From Komagataeibacter xylinus (GTDB taxonomy: Bacteria > Pseudomonadota > Alphaproteobacteria > Acetobacterales > Acetobacteraceae): a DNA stretch of 64,000 nucleotides. The first letter of the stretch is position 1. The number at the start of each line of letters is the position of its first letter. Both the position numbers and the translations under genes were made by a program. The DNA is taken from contig NZ_CP041349.1 in NCBI RefSeq assembly GCF_009834365.1, forward strand, positions 124,001 to 188,000, written 5' to 3'. The notes beneath the pieces were generated by a model. It searched no databases. It was not told where the DNA came from and saw nothing but the letters and a program-made list of their open reading frames with translations. Of this stretch, positions 36,926 through 46,381 are shown piece by piece.

Positions 36926-37451
36926 CGCATGATGCTAACATGATCTATTATCCAAGTACAGATATTCTGAACTTCTTTCAGCCTTTTGCAACTTCGCTTG
37001 GAGCATGCATGGATCATTTCCTGCGATCTATGGGTCGGATGGTACGATGCGGATGTCTTCCGATACGTCAGTCATCCAGCATGTTGGTGGTTGCTTCAAG
37101 CCACGACCGATCGCAAGATGACGTAGAAGACGCTTTTTCTTGCCATCCAGGCATGACTGCCCTTCGATCACCCAGCAATAGCTCCGCATGTTTCGAACAT
37201 ACGTTGCCCGCAGAATATCGACGAAACACTCGGTAACAATAATGAGATATACGTTACAACGATACGGAATCGTGTAGATTGGGTAGCCTGATCATGATTC
37301 CGTGGAGCTAGGTGACCAGATTAAATCACGACGAAAATCGTGAATAATAGCAAAGTATATCGGGTTATGCCGCTCCAGCGCTCCGTAAGAAACATGGCAA
37401 CCGTGCACTGCGTTGCTTCAGTGTGTTCGTCTTGATCCGTGTGAGGATGAC
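36926..37451. other. 526-base gap, no gene recognised
   Basis: Neither strand shows a frame I can support. Base composition drops in GC near 37230-37350, with short AT-rich stretches and near-repeats (TGATCATGATTCCG, AATCACGACGAAAATCGTG). This could hold promoters or a transfer-related cis site, but I see no known oriT signature. Confidence 0.3.
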
Positions 37452-37841
37452 ATGAAGTTTGATGAACTTCACTCGCGTTTCGAGCTTATCGATGACGAAC
37501 CATCTGGACAGCTATGTCTAACGCTGGTTCAAGCAATTTTAGCGCTTAGGTGCAATATTGAATATATCGCTTCTCCGGCGAAAACTTCAATCGCGAGGCG
37601 TGAGCAGGCGCAGGCGCTTTATCCTATCCTGATGCTTTGCTACGAAAAAGGCTGTCAATTGAAAAAGGACTATCCGGATTGCCATTATTTGCAACTCCGC
37701 GTTGATATCCTTGTAAAAATGATAAGCGAGATGTCAGTCGACGAGTTAGGAAGCGAGGCAGAAGAGACGTTTATTCTCCCCCCGATTAACCCTGCTTTTG
37801 AAAATCCCCTGTCTCGAGAAAGGGGGAACAACAAGGAATGA
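37452..37841 (+). CDS. Hypothetical soluble protein of 129 residues
   Basis: It starts MKFDELHSRFELIDDEPSGQ after a GAGGATG-like ribosome site. The protein is helical and acidic at the end (MSVDELGSEAEETF) with several cysteines (QLCLTLVQ, MLCYEKGCQL, DYPDCHYL). Codon use is more AT-rich than its neighbours, suggesting separate origin. I do not recognise it. Confidence 0.5.
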   Translation: MKFDELHSRFELIDDEPSGQLCLTLVQAILALRCNIEYIASPAKTSIARREQAQALYPILMLCYEKGCQLKKDYPDCHYLQLRVDILVKMISEMSVDELGSEAEETFILPPINPAFENPLSRERGNNKE

Positions 37842-37902
37842 TTTTTTAATCGTAGTCGCGTGATCAGGGCGTACGGGACATAGGTATTGTCCGGAGTCCG
37901 CC

Positions 37903-38907
37903 ATGCGCAGTTTCTACGTGTTGCCATTTCTCCTGTTCATGCACGTGCCAGCGCGAGGACAGCAATGCTCTGTGTCTATTCCGATTGAGTCCAGGAGCGA
38001 CACCATAGGGCCGCCCCTGGAACACAATGATAAAGGTAGGACCGATGCAGTTGCCCACCTTGGGATCGCCGGGGCCAACATCGAAAAACTACCCGATCTC
38101 CACGGCTTCGAAGCTGGCATTGCCCATACCCGGAACGAACTCCTGGTCTTTTTCGCCCCGGAAAGCCACGCGATCGTGCTTAGCGGCACGCTGATCCCGG
38201 TACCCTACGACACCCTACGTTCCCTGGCCGGGTCGCGCGCCCACGATCTCGCACCGGTCGATGGCATCAGGGGAATGTTTGTTCGGGCAGATAACCGTTT
38301 TCAGGTCATCTATGCGACCCCGGATGGCAAGGCAGCAGTCGCTGCCCGCATGTGGGGCGCCACCGGACAGGATATCACGAAAGACCAGATCAGGGGCATT
38401 CCGGGAGCCGTCCCAGAAATCAGTATCTCTGGCGCTTCATCCGACGCTAACGAACAGTCCGGGCTCCAGGGTCTCTCGGGAGGCCTTATAGGGACACCTT
38501 CAGCGCCAGAAGTCATTATGTTCATAGACCCGCAATGTGTCTACTCGATGAAGGCGATGCATATCCTTCAGCCCGCAGTCGATGCCGGGAAAGTTCGCCT
38601 GAAAATAGTCCCGCTGTCATTGCTTGATTACGAGGATAATGGCGCTAGTACCGTCAATGCGAGAGCCATGCTGTCGCTTCCGGCAAACGAAATGGCACAA
38701 GCGTGGGTCAACGGTCGTCTAAACCCGGAATTGACTGCACCTGAACCGGATAGTGGGGAGAAGCTTGTCCGCAATACGGAGATTGCACGGCAGCTAGGGC
38801 TCACAGGGACCCCAACCTTCGTCTGGATGCACCGCAATGGCCGGATCGGCCGGATCGACGGCGTTCCCACCGATGTCGCCACGTTTCTCACCTCGGTCTC
38901 GCAATGA
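37903..38907 (+). CDS. DsbC/DsbG-like periplasmic thioredoxin-fold protein with CxxS site
   Basis: The 334-residue protein has a signal peptide (MRSFYVLPFLLFMHVPARGQ), a long N-terminal domain and a C-terminal thioredoxin fold. The active site reads FIDPQCVYSMKAM, so the usual CxxC is CVYS, with only the nucleophilic cysteine kept. The cis-proline loop is present (GLTGTPTFVW). CxxS variants of this fold can shuffle or capture disulfides but do not oxidise efficiently. Dsb-like proteins often accompany conjugation systems, where secreted components such as DotC/DotD or pilus parts need correct disulfides. It overlaps the next gene by 4 bases. Confidence 0.75.
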   Translation: MRSFYVLPFLLFMHVPARGQQCSVSIPIESRSDTIGPPLEHNDKGRTDAVAHLGIAGANIEKLPDLHGFEAGIAHTRNELLVFFAPESHAIVLSGTLIPVPYDTLRSLAGSRAHDLAPVDGIRGMFVRADNRFQVIYATPDGKAAVAARMWGATGQDITKDQIRGIPGAVPEISISGASSDANEQSGLQGLSGGLIGTPSAPEVIMFIDPQCVYSMKAMHILQPAVDAGKVRLKIVPLSLLDYEDNGASTVNARAMLSLPANEMAQAWVNGRLNPELTAPEPDSGEKLVRNTEIARQLGLTGTPTFVWMHRNGRIGRIDGVPTDVATFLTSVSQ

Positions 38908-39440
38908 AGACACGACAGGACCAGACCGGCCCGCGACGTTTTTTTGCAAGAACGCGCAAGCTTGCCCGCCTGGTGATTGGCGATCCACGTACATTGGTCG
39001 CCTGGTCCGATGTGACGAGAAATGCCGCGCTGATTGAAGCCCTCGGGAAGGCATTACTAAAGCCTAAAGCCGGCATGCAGAACCCGCGGGCGCCAGACGG
39101 TACCCCTATTGATATCGCCGCGATTGCTGCCGAATATGGCGTCGAACCCCGCGTTGTCGCGATCTTACTCGATCAGAGACAACATGAGACATACAGGCGG
39201 GCGCTCGCTGCCAGTATGCTCGCCGTTGTTCTGGTTCTTGGCTGGACCGGAGAAATGCTCCTTTCCCACTGGAAGGGCAGCCAAATCCTTGCTGCGCTGG
39301 AGTTCGCGCCCTTCTGGACATTTCTGACACTCGTGGCGTTTCAGAACGCGTGGCTCAACTGGCAGATCCGCGAACGCCGCCTAGGTTCCGCTCGCCAATT
39401 TGTCGCCACCGCCGACAGCCTCATTCCCCGCAGGCCGTAA
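38904..39440 (+). CDS. Two-helix membrane protein, transfer-region unknown
   Basis: The 178-residue protein has a basic N terminus (FFARTRKLARLVIGDPRT), a soluble segment and two adjacent membrane helices (ALAASMLAVVLVLGWTGEML and LEFAPFWTFLTLVAFQNAWL). It is coupled to the Dsb-like gene by ATGA overlap. Size resembles TraX of IncI plasmids, but I cannot show homology. Confidence 0.5.
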   Translation: MKTRQDQTGPRRFFARTRKLARLVIGDPRTLVAWSDVTRNAALIEALGKALLKPKAGMQNPRAPDGTPIDIAAIAAEYGVEPRVVAILLDQRQHETYRRALAASMLAVVLVLGWTGEMLLSHWKGSQILAALEFAPFWTFLTLVAFQNAWLNWQIRERRLGSARQFVATADSLIPRRP

Positions 39441-39491
39441 GCGCAAGTCCGTCTGCATTGCGCTGGTGAATAGACAGGATCGGCGGAGCAC

Positions 39492-39797
39492 TCAGAACGT
39501 GCCGGGAGGCGCGTTCTTGTCGCCGCCCTGAGCGCCTGTTGCCCAAGAGGCGTGTTCATAATCCTCGCGCCCCGACATCGCCCGTGGATCATCAGGCCGG
39601 ACGATCGTACCGGCGCGATCGTACGTGGGGGGTGTCCAGATTACGTGTGTCGATCCGTATGCAGCGTGCGGATCATAACGCGCATGCCTGGTTGGGGGAG
39701 CCTTTGGGCCATGCACATGGGCAGCGGATGACACGTTGCCAGCGCTGCATGCCGCAAGCCATGGGGAGAGGACAAGAGGCAGAATGAAATGTTTCAC
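39492..39797 (-). CDS. Small lipoprotein, unknown
   Basis: A 101-residue protein with signal peptide and lipobox MKHFILPLVLSPWLAACSAG, then a His/Pro/Tyr-rich mature part ending GGDKNAPPGTF. Last minus-strand gene of the dotA block. Possibly an entry-exclusion or envelope component by position; no family recognised. Confidence 0.55.
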   Translation of the reverse strand: MKHFILPLVLSPWLAACSAGNVSSAAHVHGPKAPPTRHARYDPHAAYGSTHVIWTPPTYDRAGTIVRPDDPRAMSGREDYEHASWATGAQGGDKNAPPGTF

Positions 39798-39845
39798 GAA
39801 TGGTCTCCCGCGTAGAGGCGACCATCCTGACCAAAGATCTTGCGA

Positions 39846-40343
39846 CTAGGGCTGCCGCTTTCTCCATTCATTTTCCATGGAAAGGTAGCCCCAAATCCGT
39901 CGTTCCATGTTCTCGGCTTTAGTCTTCAGCACTGTATGCTCATCGCTAAGTCGATGGTATTTGTCGTGGGCTGCCTCAAGATCGCACGCTAGGCGTTCCT
40001 CTCGGTCCCCAGCAGCCTTGAGTTGAGCTGCCTGCCGCGCAGTTGCTGCATCTGCAAGAGCGAGGGTGTCTTTCAGGTCTTTGATCTGAGCCTCCAGACC
40101 AGAAGCATATTCCCTGGATCTGAGCAGATGCTCCTCAAGTCTGTCAGATTCCGCGTTCTTCTGTCGCAGTAAACTTGTCATCTGCGAAAGCAGGTCAGCG
40201 AGTTCATCGGCTTCTGTCGGTCGCGCAGACCGTCGGCCGTAAAGCGCACGTTGTATGGAGTTTCCCAGCGTCTGTTCGTACTGGTGCGATGCACGTCCCA
40301 ACATGAACGCTGCAGCCCCGCTCAGGCCACCATAGTTCGACAT
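39846..40343 (-). CDS. Coiled-coil protein, unknown
   Basis: The 165-residue protein starts MSNYGGLSGAAAFMLGRASH and from about residue 45 is a long predicted coiled coil (DELADLLSQMTSLLRQKNAE, SGLEAQIKDLKDTLALADAA, ...). No signal peptide. It follows dotA/traY by 23 bases on the same strand and so probably belongs to the transfer operon. Confidence 0.6.
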   Translation of the reverse strand: MSNYGGLSGAAAFMLGRASHQYEQTLGNSIQRALYGRRSARPTEADELADLLSQMTSLLRQKNAESDRLEEHLLRSREYASGLEAQIKDLKDTLALADAATARQAAQLKAAGDREERLACDLEAAHDKYHRLSDEHTVLKTKAENMERRIWGYLSMENEWRKRQP

Positions 40344-40366
40344 CTCAGTTCCTCCTGACCCTAAAG

Positions 40367-42727
40367 TCAGACGCTCTTTTTCATTGTTGTATCACTTATT
40401 AGAGCCCGAGCACCAGAAGATATGCCACCGTTGCCTTGTCCCGGCCCATTCTGATTATCTGCTTTATTTCCTGCCAGAGACTGCTGAATCGAGAGCAACG
40501 TGCCCGCCATACCGACAACGGCGGCGTCCCTGCTGAACTGGTCGATATCAACGCGATCCACGTCACCGAATCCGATCATGGCGGGAACCCGTTGGGGCAG
40601 GATCGAGATCATCCTGAATGAAATGAACGCCAAAGTGACATGAATCATGACAAAGAGGCTAACCAGAACAATCATGCCGAGGAAGTTGCTGACAATCCAA
40701 CCGTTTGACAGCACCAGTCCGGCCGCAATGCCGAAACACATGTGGATCAGCCACGACACTGAATCAAATATAAAATATCCAAGGAAAAGCCCGAACAGCA
40801 TCAGCACCGGCCGGAAGATGACATTGAACAGAAGGGCATAACCCTGTTTTGCATGACCGTGCAGCCCCTCCCCGTTCATGGTCATATGCGCGAGCATCCA
40901 CAGAGGCGCTGCAATCACGGACTCACAGACCATGATGAACCATCCAGCCACGGCAAACATCCACATGACAAACGGGATCATCGGGATGACATAGGCGATA
41001 GTGAGGCCTGGCATAAGCATGGCGAAACAGCCGCCGATAATCGGCGCGCCAAAAAAGTGCATCAGCGCGTGCCCGGCCCCTGCCGCAACGGCACCTTCTG
41101 GATTCCCGCTCAGAAGCGACAGCACGCCGATACCAACGGTCCCGGCCGTAGAAGAAAGAACCGACGCAGTGCCCATCGTGAGAAGGGCAGTCGTGATCAT
41201 CCAGTTTCCAAGTGACATGAGATTGCCAAACGGATCCGTCCAGTAGCCGTTCGTCCCGGACGGCTCGATAAATCCGGTTACGATCTGCAGGGCATAATCG
41301 TTCAGGTGCAGAGCGCGGAACAGCTGGTCGAGCACACCTGCACCGTCTCCACCCGGTATCGCGCCCGTGTACAGGTCCGCATTCCCGCCTGGCGCGGTCA
41401 CGCCATCCTGCGTCGCAACCATGCTGTCGATGTTCTCCATAAAGGTGTCCGCAGACTGCACCAGGGGCGCAATGTCCGAGGCAAGATAGTTTCCGAGACC
41501 GGAATAGGATGGCGTAGTGATGGTTGGCGTTGCGGTCATGAGAGACAGGGTCTGGCCATTGAGGCGCGCGAATTCGAGATAGTAGGCTCCTGCGCCAGTC
41601 CACCCGAGATTATCCATCTGGTTGCTGGTGTTGACCGCATCTCCGTTCGTCGAAATCCCCCATTGGTGGAGCGCTAGCGTCTGATTGTTGACCGTGTCCT
41701 GAAGCTTCGAGCGCAGTTGTGCCGCCTGCGTCGTGAGACGCGACGCATAATCGTTGGTGGCATTGACGATGATGGTCATGAGTGGGGCCAGGGACGCTGT
41801 CGTTTTCGTCTGCCAGTAATTCTGCGCGACCTGCGCAACCTGGCTGCGAATGTCGCCAAGGATCACGGAATCAAGAACCTGTTTTTGCATACCCGCCTGG
41901 TCGACCTGGAAACCAGCCAGATTCACTGCGTCAGTATTGGGCGCCTGCAGACTTACGGCCCCGCAAACTGGTGTCCCGTCTCCTGCGCCGGCTGCCATAT
42001 TGTAAGAATAGTTGATGATTCCCATCTTCCCGCCGGTCACGGACAGGACGGTCTGCCCGGTCGGGGCCGCAATCAGGTTCGTGTTATTCGCAGCAATGTT
42101 AATAATGGCCCGGCAGAACTCATTTTTCACAAGACCGGTCACAATCCCTTTTGTGCCGGGGATAAGGGGCTGTGCGATGACCTTGCCGTCTGGTCCGATT
42201 GCTTGCTTCGCCTTGTCATAGACGACCTTCGCCATACCGATGCCCCAAAGCGAGCCCTGCACGACAACGGCCTGCGCCGCATTGAAGCCGGTTGTCGGAA
42301 GCGGCCACATCAGGATGGCCGCAATCCCGATCCGCACGATCGACATGCTGGTCTGGTTGTTACCAAGGAGTTGCGCTGTTTCTGCACCCCGGTGGATGTT
42401 CATGAAGTAGATATAGCTTACGACCGCCATCGCAAATGCCATGACGAACCCGGAGAACCACCCGATCATGGTTCCTATGACGGTCGCCTCATTGCCGATG
42501 CTGGGCGCGCCCGTATCCTGGCCGAAAACCGGGAATACGGACCGGATGACCTGCGCCGCCCAGTCACTGCCCGGATCAAGCAGGTCCCATGTCACGTTAT
42601 AGCCCGTGCTGCTGGCTGCATCTCCCGAACCGGTCGCAACAACCGTCTGCGCTGCCGCGGACACGGTAAGAGCCGACAGAAACAGAAGCGGCAGGATGGC
42701 AAATACAGGGCGACGAAAGGGCGTCAT
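40367..42727 (-). CDS. traY: DotA/TraY-family conjugation integral membrane protein
   Basis: The 786-residue protein has a signal peptide (MTPFRRPVFAILPLLFLSAL), early helices (GWFSGFVMAFAMAVVSYIYF), a periplasmic region of about 350 residues, and a C-terminal cluster of helices with DotA/TraY motifs (SWLIHMCFGIAAGLVL, PLWMLAHMTMNGEGLHG, GYALLFNVIFRPVLMLFGLF, VPAMIGFGDVDRVD). In Dot/Icm and IncI systems this polytopic protein is an essential channel component. It anchors identification of the minus-strand block as part of the transfer apparatus. Confidence 0.85.
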   Translation of the reverse strand: MTPFRRPVFAILPLLFLSALTVSAAAQTVVATGSGDAASSTGYNVTWDLLDPGSDWAAQVIRSVFPVFGQDTGAPSIGNEATVIGTMIGWFSGFVMAFAMAVVSYIYFMNIHRGAETAQLLGNNQTSMSIVRIGIAAILMWPLPTTGFNAAQAVVVQGSLWGIGMAKVVYDKAKQAIGPDGKVIAQPLIPGTKGIVTGLVKNEFCRAIINIAANNTNLIAAPTGQTVLSVTGGKMGIINYSYNMAAGAGDGTPVCGAVSLQAPNTDAVNLAGFQVDQAGMQKQVLDSVILGDIRSQVAQVAQNYWQTKTTASLAPLMTIIVNATNDYASRLTTQAAQLRSKLQDTVNNQTLALHQWGISTNGDAVNTSNQMDNLGWTGAGAYYLEFARLNGQTLSLMTATPTITTPSYSGLGNYLASDIAPLVQSADTFMENIDSMVATQDGVTAPGGNADLYTGAIPGGDGAGVLDQLFRALHLNDYALQIVTGFIEPSGTNGYWTDPFGNLMSLGNWMITTALLTMGTASVLSSTAGTVGIGVLSLLSGNPEGAVAAGAGHALMHFFGAPIIGGCFAMLMPGLTIAYVIPMIPFVMWMFAVAGWFIMVCESVIAAPLWMLAHMTMNGEGLHGHAKQGYALLFNVIFRPVLMLFGLFLGYFIFDSVSWLIHMCFGIAAGLVLSNGWIVSNFLGMIVLVSLFVMIHVTLAFISFRMISILPQRVPAMIGFGDVDRVDIDQFSRDAAVVGMAGTLLSIQQSLAGNKADNQNGPGQGNGGISSGARALISDTTMKKSV

Positions 42728-42749
42728 GGTTTGTCCTCCAGCAGCACAG

Positions 42750-44162
42750 TCACGGCGCAGGACTGGCGGTGGGACCGGGATTCATCCGCGTCATGAAATC
42801 CGTGACTGCAGTCACAGCCTTGTGCATCATCTCGCGGACCTTCTCGCTCATGTCTTCCAGCGCACTGGCCCCCTCTTTTTTTCCGGGCACTTCGGCAGCA
42901 GTCCTGCCGATCTCGGCATCGATCTGGGTGAAGCGCTGCGTCACACTGCCGGGCATTCCCATGCGCTGGCCTGTTGCCTCGGCGGCTTCCCTTCCCTTTC
43001 CGTAGGCTTCGAGCTTGCTGGTGACATTCTCCAGTTGCGCCGCAAATGCCTGGTTATTCTGTTTCTCCGTCACAAACTGGCTATGCAGATCCGCATACCG
43101 GCCACCGGCCTTCATCTCCGACAACACACCGGCAACACCGTCAGGGTCGCCCTTTCCTGCATCTGAAATCGCCGCCATGATGGAGGAAGCTGGCCGCTCC
43201 CTGAGGTCACGCAGGGCCTCCACCGCCTGCTTTCCCAGACGTTCGGTCGCCTCCAGGCTCTTTTCGTCACGCGCGTTGTGCAGCCGGGTGCTGAAATCGG
43301 CGGCCTTTTCCATCCACGATGATGCCGGGCTCGCAGGCTGGCTATCAATGCGCGAGGCAATCGCTTCTGCTAGGCGGGCAAAGCCGCCACCGCGAATAAC
43401 CTTGACGTCCTCCTGATCCCTGGCCGCCCCGTTCGTTTCCCGTGTGTTCGCTGCCGCCTTTTCCTTTGTGCCGTTGCCATCCATCGTCGATCGGCTTTCC
43501 GGCGCGTCTTTTGCCGGACCTGTCTGTTTCTCTCGAAAGTCCTTCTGAGGATCCGTCGTATGGGTCTGTCCGGGTTGACTGCTGGCCGACTGCTCCGGTC
43601 CAGGCGGAGCGCCCTCCCCCGGCGACGCCATTCCACGGGTTTTGTCCGGCTGACCTTTCTCATCGTGCGCAGACCCGGCAGCATGGTCATGCCCTGGCGC
43701 TGGCTGATGCCCTGGTTCGGGAAAGACGGTCGCCCTCAGGTTCTCGATGGTGTGCGCGATGTCCGGGTGGTCCGGATCCTGACGTCCTTCAACCAGTTCG
43801 CTGGCAAGTGTCCGGATCGCGTTTACTTCTGGCTGCTGAAGGCGATGCGTTTCACGCATCATCGCAGCGACCACAGGTTCGTTCAGACCTGGGTAATGCG
43901 CCGCGCGCTCTGTCATCTCGGTGCGGAGAGGATGCTCCTTTTCAAGCGTCGGTCCCAAAAGGCGCTCTACATCCTGCACGGCGTATGCGACGCGCGTACG
44001 GAAGCCGGGATCATTATGGACGTCAGGCTCACGGGATTCCTGCCGCAGCCGATCATATGCAGCGGCCTGCCCGGGTGCCTGCTTCCTGTATTCGGACTGC
44101 ACGCGATCAAGGGTTTTCAGCACATCCTCGATATCGCCGGTTTTCTGCTGGGCCTCAGACAT
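42750..44162 (-). CDS. Large soluble, partly disordered protein, unknown
   Basis: A 470-residue cytoplasmic-type protein without signal peptide. Residues about 1-150 and 270-460 are helical (DIEDVLKTLDRVQSEYRKQA; LGKQAVEALRDLRERPASSI). The middle (about 170-260) is low-complexity, rich in Gly, Pro, Lys, Glu and Thr. It lies between dotA and the secreted 394-residue protein, with gaps of 9-22 bases. No recognised family. Confidence 0.6.
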   Translation of the reverse strand: MSEAQQKTGDIEDVLKTLDRVQSEYRKQAPGQAAAYDRLRQESREPDVHNDPGFRTRVAYAVQDVERLLGPTLEKEHPLRTEMTERAAHYPGLNEPVVAAMMRETHRLQQPEVNAIRTLASELVEGRQDPDHPDIAHTIENLRATVFPEPGHQPAPGHDHAAGSAHDEKGQPDKTRGMASPGEGAPPGPEQSASSQPGQTHTTDPQKDFREKQTGPAKDAPESRSTMDGNGTKEKAAANTRETNGAARDQEDVKVIRGGGFARLAEAIASRIDSQPASPASSWMEKAADFSTRLHNARDEKSLEATERLGKQAVEALRDLRERPASSIMAAISDAGKGDPDGVAGVLSEMKAGGRYADLHSQFVTEKQNNQAFAAQLENVTSKLEAYGKGREAAEATGQRMGMPGSVTQRFTQIDAEIGRTAAEVPGKKEGASALEDMSEKVREMMHKAVTAVTDFMTRMNPGPTASPAP

Positions 44163-44171
44163 GGCAAACCT

Positions 44172-45356
44172 CTAGGGATTGATCGTGGGGGAAGGCATCG
44201 GTGTCAGGCCGTCCTTGAAGGCGACCTCTTCTTCCTGCGCAACCCGGGCAGCTCCCATGGTCACGAGGTAGAGCCCGAGACGGTAGTTCTGCAGCGCAAG
44301 GTAATTGGACTGCGCCATCTCGGTGGCAACTTCGCGCATGACGGACGCGGGAGGCATTGCCTGGAGCGAGGCGTTCCAGCTTACGCTGGAGACCCTGCGA
44401 TTGACTTCCAGCGCCATGGCCTGCAGCCATGACGCCTTGTCGAGCGGTGCGAGCCCCTCGGCCGTCATTTCGGCCTTCTGGTCCTGCGTCAGCGTGACGG
44501 ACGGAACGCCAAGAGATGTGACGTAGCCCGTGACCCAGCGGGCAAGAGACATACGACTGTTGTACGACCGGCGCCGGGTTGCGGCTTCACGTCCCCGAAG
44601 GCTGGACAGCTGCTCGCCACGCAGGGCCGCCGGCGCTACCGGCTGGATGAGCGTGGTCGCATAATCATTGGCTGCATCCACTGCGCCATCCGCGGACAGG
44701 GTATCGGCGCCGAACAGGCTGGCGGCACGCTGGTCGGCGTTCGGCAGCCGGGACACGGAAGAGCAGAGCCCCTGCGCCACGTCGTCGGATGAACAGTAGC
44801 GCTTGAGGTGCAGGGACATGTTCGCATCCGTGCCCTGTGACTTGCCGTAATAGGAGGGAGTCCCCTGACCTGCCTCACCACGGGGATCGCTCACGGTCGC
44901 AATGGCATACACCGCGGATCGAGCCGCCTTGGACGCGGCCACGGTGGACTGCTGGGCATCAAGGCCCGCGCAGAATTCCGGATTCATCATATGCTCGTCC
45001 CGGATTCCGGTTTCCTGCTGACGCCGTAGAAATCCGGCCATCGCCGCGTCCTGGGCATCCATGAGTTGCGACTGGGCACCGACCTGGGCTTTCGCGTAAT
45101 TGGCAACTTGCGTGAAACCCTTCGTCAGGAGAGACGCAACGGAATTCGGGTTTGCAAGGCTACTGAGATTTGAATCGATGCTGTCCGTCAGGTTTTTCGT
45201 CATCGTATTGAGGGCGTTGCCCGTGAACGCCTGGAGAAGCTTGATCGCTGCAACGACCGCAGCATCACTGAAAAGCGCGTATGCCGGACGCGGCGTGACT
45301 GCCAGCACGCAGACGCACGAAGCGGCACCAATGGCAACCATCTGCAGCCTGCGCAT
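44172..45356 (-). CDS. Secreted transfer-region protein, TraW-like by position
   Basis: The 394-residue protein has a signal peptide (MRRLQMVAIGAASCVCVLAV ... AYA), a helical N-terminal domain (IKLLQAFTGNALNTMTKNLT), and conserved-looking cysteines (PEFCAGLD, KRYCSSDDVAQGLCSS). IncI plasmids carry a TraW of similar length just upstream of TraY, which is why I compare them; I cannot see a decisive motif. TGATG overlap with the upstream gene. Confidence 0.6.
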   Translation of the reverse strand: MRRLQMVAIGAASCVCVLAVTPRPAYALFSDAAVVAAIKLLQAFTGNALNTMTKNLTDSIDSNLSSLANPNSVASLLTKGFTQVANYAKAQVGAQSQLMDAQDAAMAGFLRRQQETGIRDEHMMNPEFCAGLDAQQSTVAASKAARSAVYAIATVSDPRGEAGQGTPSYYGKSQGTDANMSLHLKRYCSSDDVAQGLCSSVSRLPNADQRAASLFGADTLSADGAVDAANDYATTLIQPVAPAALRGEQLSSLRGREAATRRRSYNSRMSLARWVTGYVTSLGVPSVTLTQDQKAEMTAEGLAPLDKASWLQAMALEVNRRVSSVSWNASLQAMPPASVMREVATEMAQSNYLALQNYRLGLYLVTMGAARVAQEEEVAFKDGLTPMPSPTINP

Positions 45357-45943
45357 CAGAACACTCCGTCCACGAGATTGCTCAGGCTGTATCCGGTCGG
45401 AAGCTGGGGAGAGCCGTTGATATACAGGTCAGTCGTACCGCTCGACGTCCCCGCAATGGCGGTCGCAATTGGCGGACCACCACCACCGAAGCTCAGGCTC
45501 GGGCACATGAGTCCGCTACTCGAGCCAAAACCGAGCCCCAGGTTAACGCCTGACAGACTGAGTCCACATTGGGTCGACCCCATGGCGTTACCCCATGCCG
45601 CCTGTGCGGCCTGACAGACCTGGCCGCCTATCTGGCCCTCGACGGCCTGCAGGAGGGCTGCGGGGTCAAGGCCGTTCGTGATGAGATTCAGTCCGGTGCC
45701 GTTGAAAAAATTGCTCAGGCAGGACAGGCCGTTGACGCTATCCGGCTGCTTTTCATAGGCGTCGTTGGCCTGGACGCGTTCGTTTACGGCTGTTGCCGCC
45801 GCCTGGGTCAGGGCGGCGCAGCCGACGCTTCCCGTAGATGTCGTGGCACCAGAGGCGCCTGATGACGTGGTCTGCGCATGCCCCTGTATCGATACAAGAG
45901 CGGCAGCCACTGACAACAGGACACGGAAGCGCAGACGGATCAT
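45356..45943 (-). CDS. Secreted Ser/Gly-rich cysteine protein, unknown
   Basis: A 195-residue protein with signal peptide (MIRLRFRVLLSVAAALVSIQ-GHA). It has five cysteines after the signal (VGCAALT, GLSCLSN, QVCQAAQ, TQCGLSL, LMCPSLS) and glycine-rich loops (LGLGFGSSSG, LSFGGGGPPIA). Overlaps neighbours by 1 and 4 bases. Likely envelope component of the transfer machine; family unknown. Confidence 0.6.
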   Translation of the reverse strand: MIRLRFRVLLSVAAALVSIQGHAQTTSSGASGATTSTGSVGCAALTQAAATAVNERVQANDAYEKQPDSVNGLSCLSNFFNGTGLNLITNGLDPAALLQAVEGQIGGQVCQAAQAAWGNAMGSTQCGLSLSGVNLGLGFGSSSGLMCPSLSFGGGGPPIATAIAGTSSGTTDLYINGSPQLPTGYSLSNLVDGVF

Positions 45944-46329
45944 GCGGCCTCCTGACGTGTAGCCGGACGCGTCACAGCCTCCAGCAGGGCAATCCTTTGC
46001 GGAGCAAGAAGGCGATGAAGCGCCTGGCGCCTGCTTTCCGAGATCACGCCACGTCCAAAAGGGCTGTCCGGCGACAACAGGTCCCTGCGGCCGCGCAGAT
46101 AGGGGATCAGCGCGTCAAGGGAGCTGACCAGATCAGGCCATTCATGCGGCGCAACACCAGCGAGGATGGCGTACCAGGCCGTCCTCGCTGTCATATCATT
46201 GTCCAACATCGCAATGACGTCCTTTCCGCCCCTGATGCGCCAGATCTCGCCGAGCGCATCCAGCGCAAGGGCGACATTGGGCATCGGGGAAGGAGGTCCG
46301 GATTTCCGGACGGATGAGGGCTTGTTCAT
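45940..46329 (-). CDS. Small soluble transfer-operon protein, unknown
   Basis: A 129-residue helical protein with no signal peptide (NVALALDALGEIWRIRGGKD, PDLVSSLDALIPYLRGRRDL). It could be a chaperone-like partner as seen in Dot/Icm loci, but no motif supports this. ATGA overlap with the following gene. Confidence 0.5.
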   Translation of the reverse strand: MNKPSSVRKSGPPSPMPNVALALDALGEIWRIRGGKDVIAMLDNDMTARTAWYAILAGVAPHEWPDLVSSLDALIPYLRGRRDLLSPDSPFGRGVISESRRQALHRLLAPQRIALLEAVTRPATRQEAA

Positions 46330-46381
46330 GGAACCTTCCTCGGGTGGTTACGACGAAGGTGTCGGGCCATCATGCGACCGG

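Noticed and set aside
36926..37451. Possible origin of transfer in the large gene-free gap
   Set aside because: Near-palindromic bits are present, but there is no nic-site-like motif, relaxase gene or iteron array to support it.
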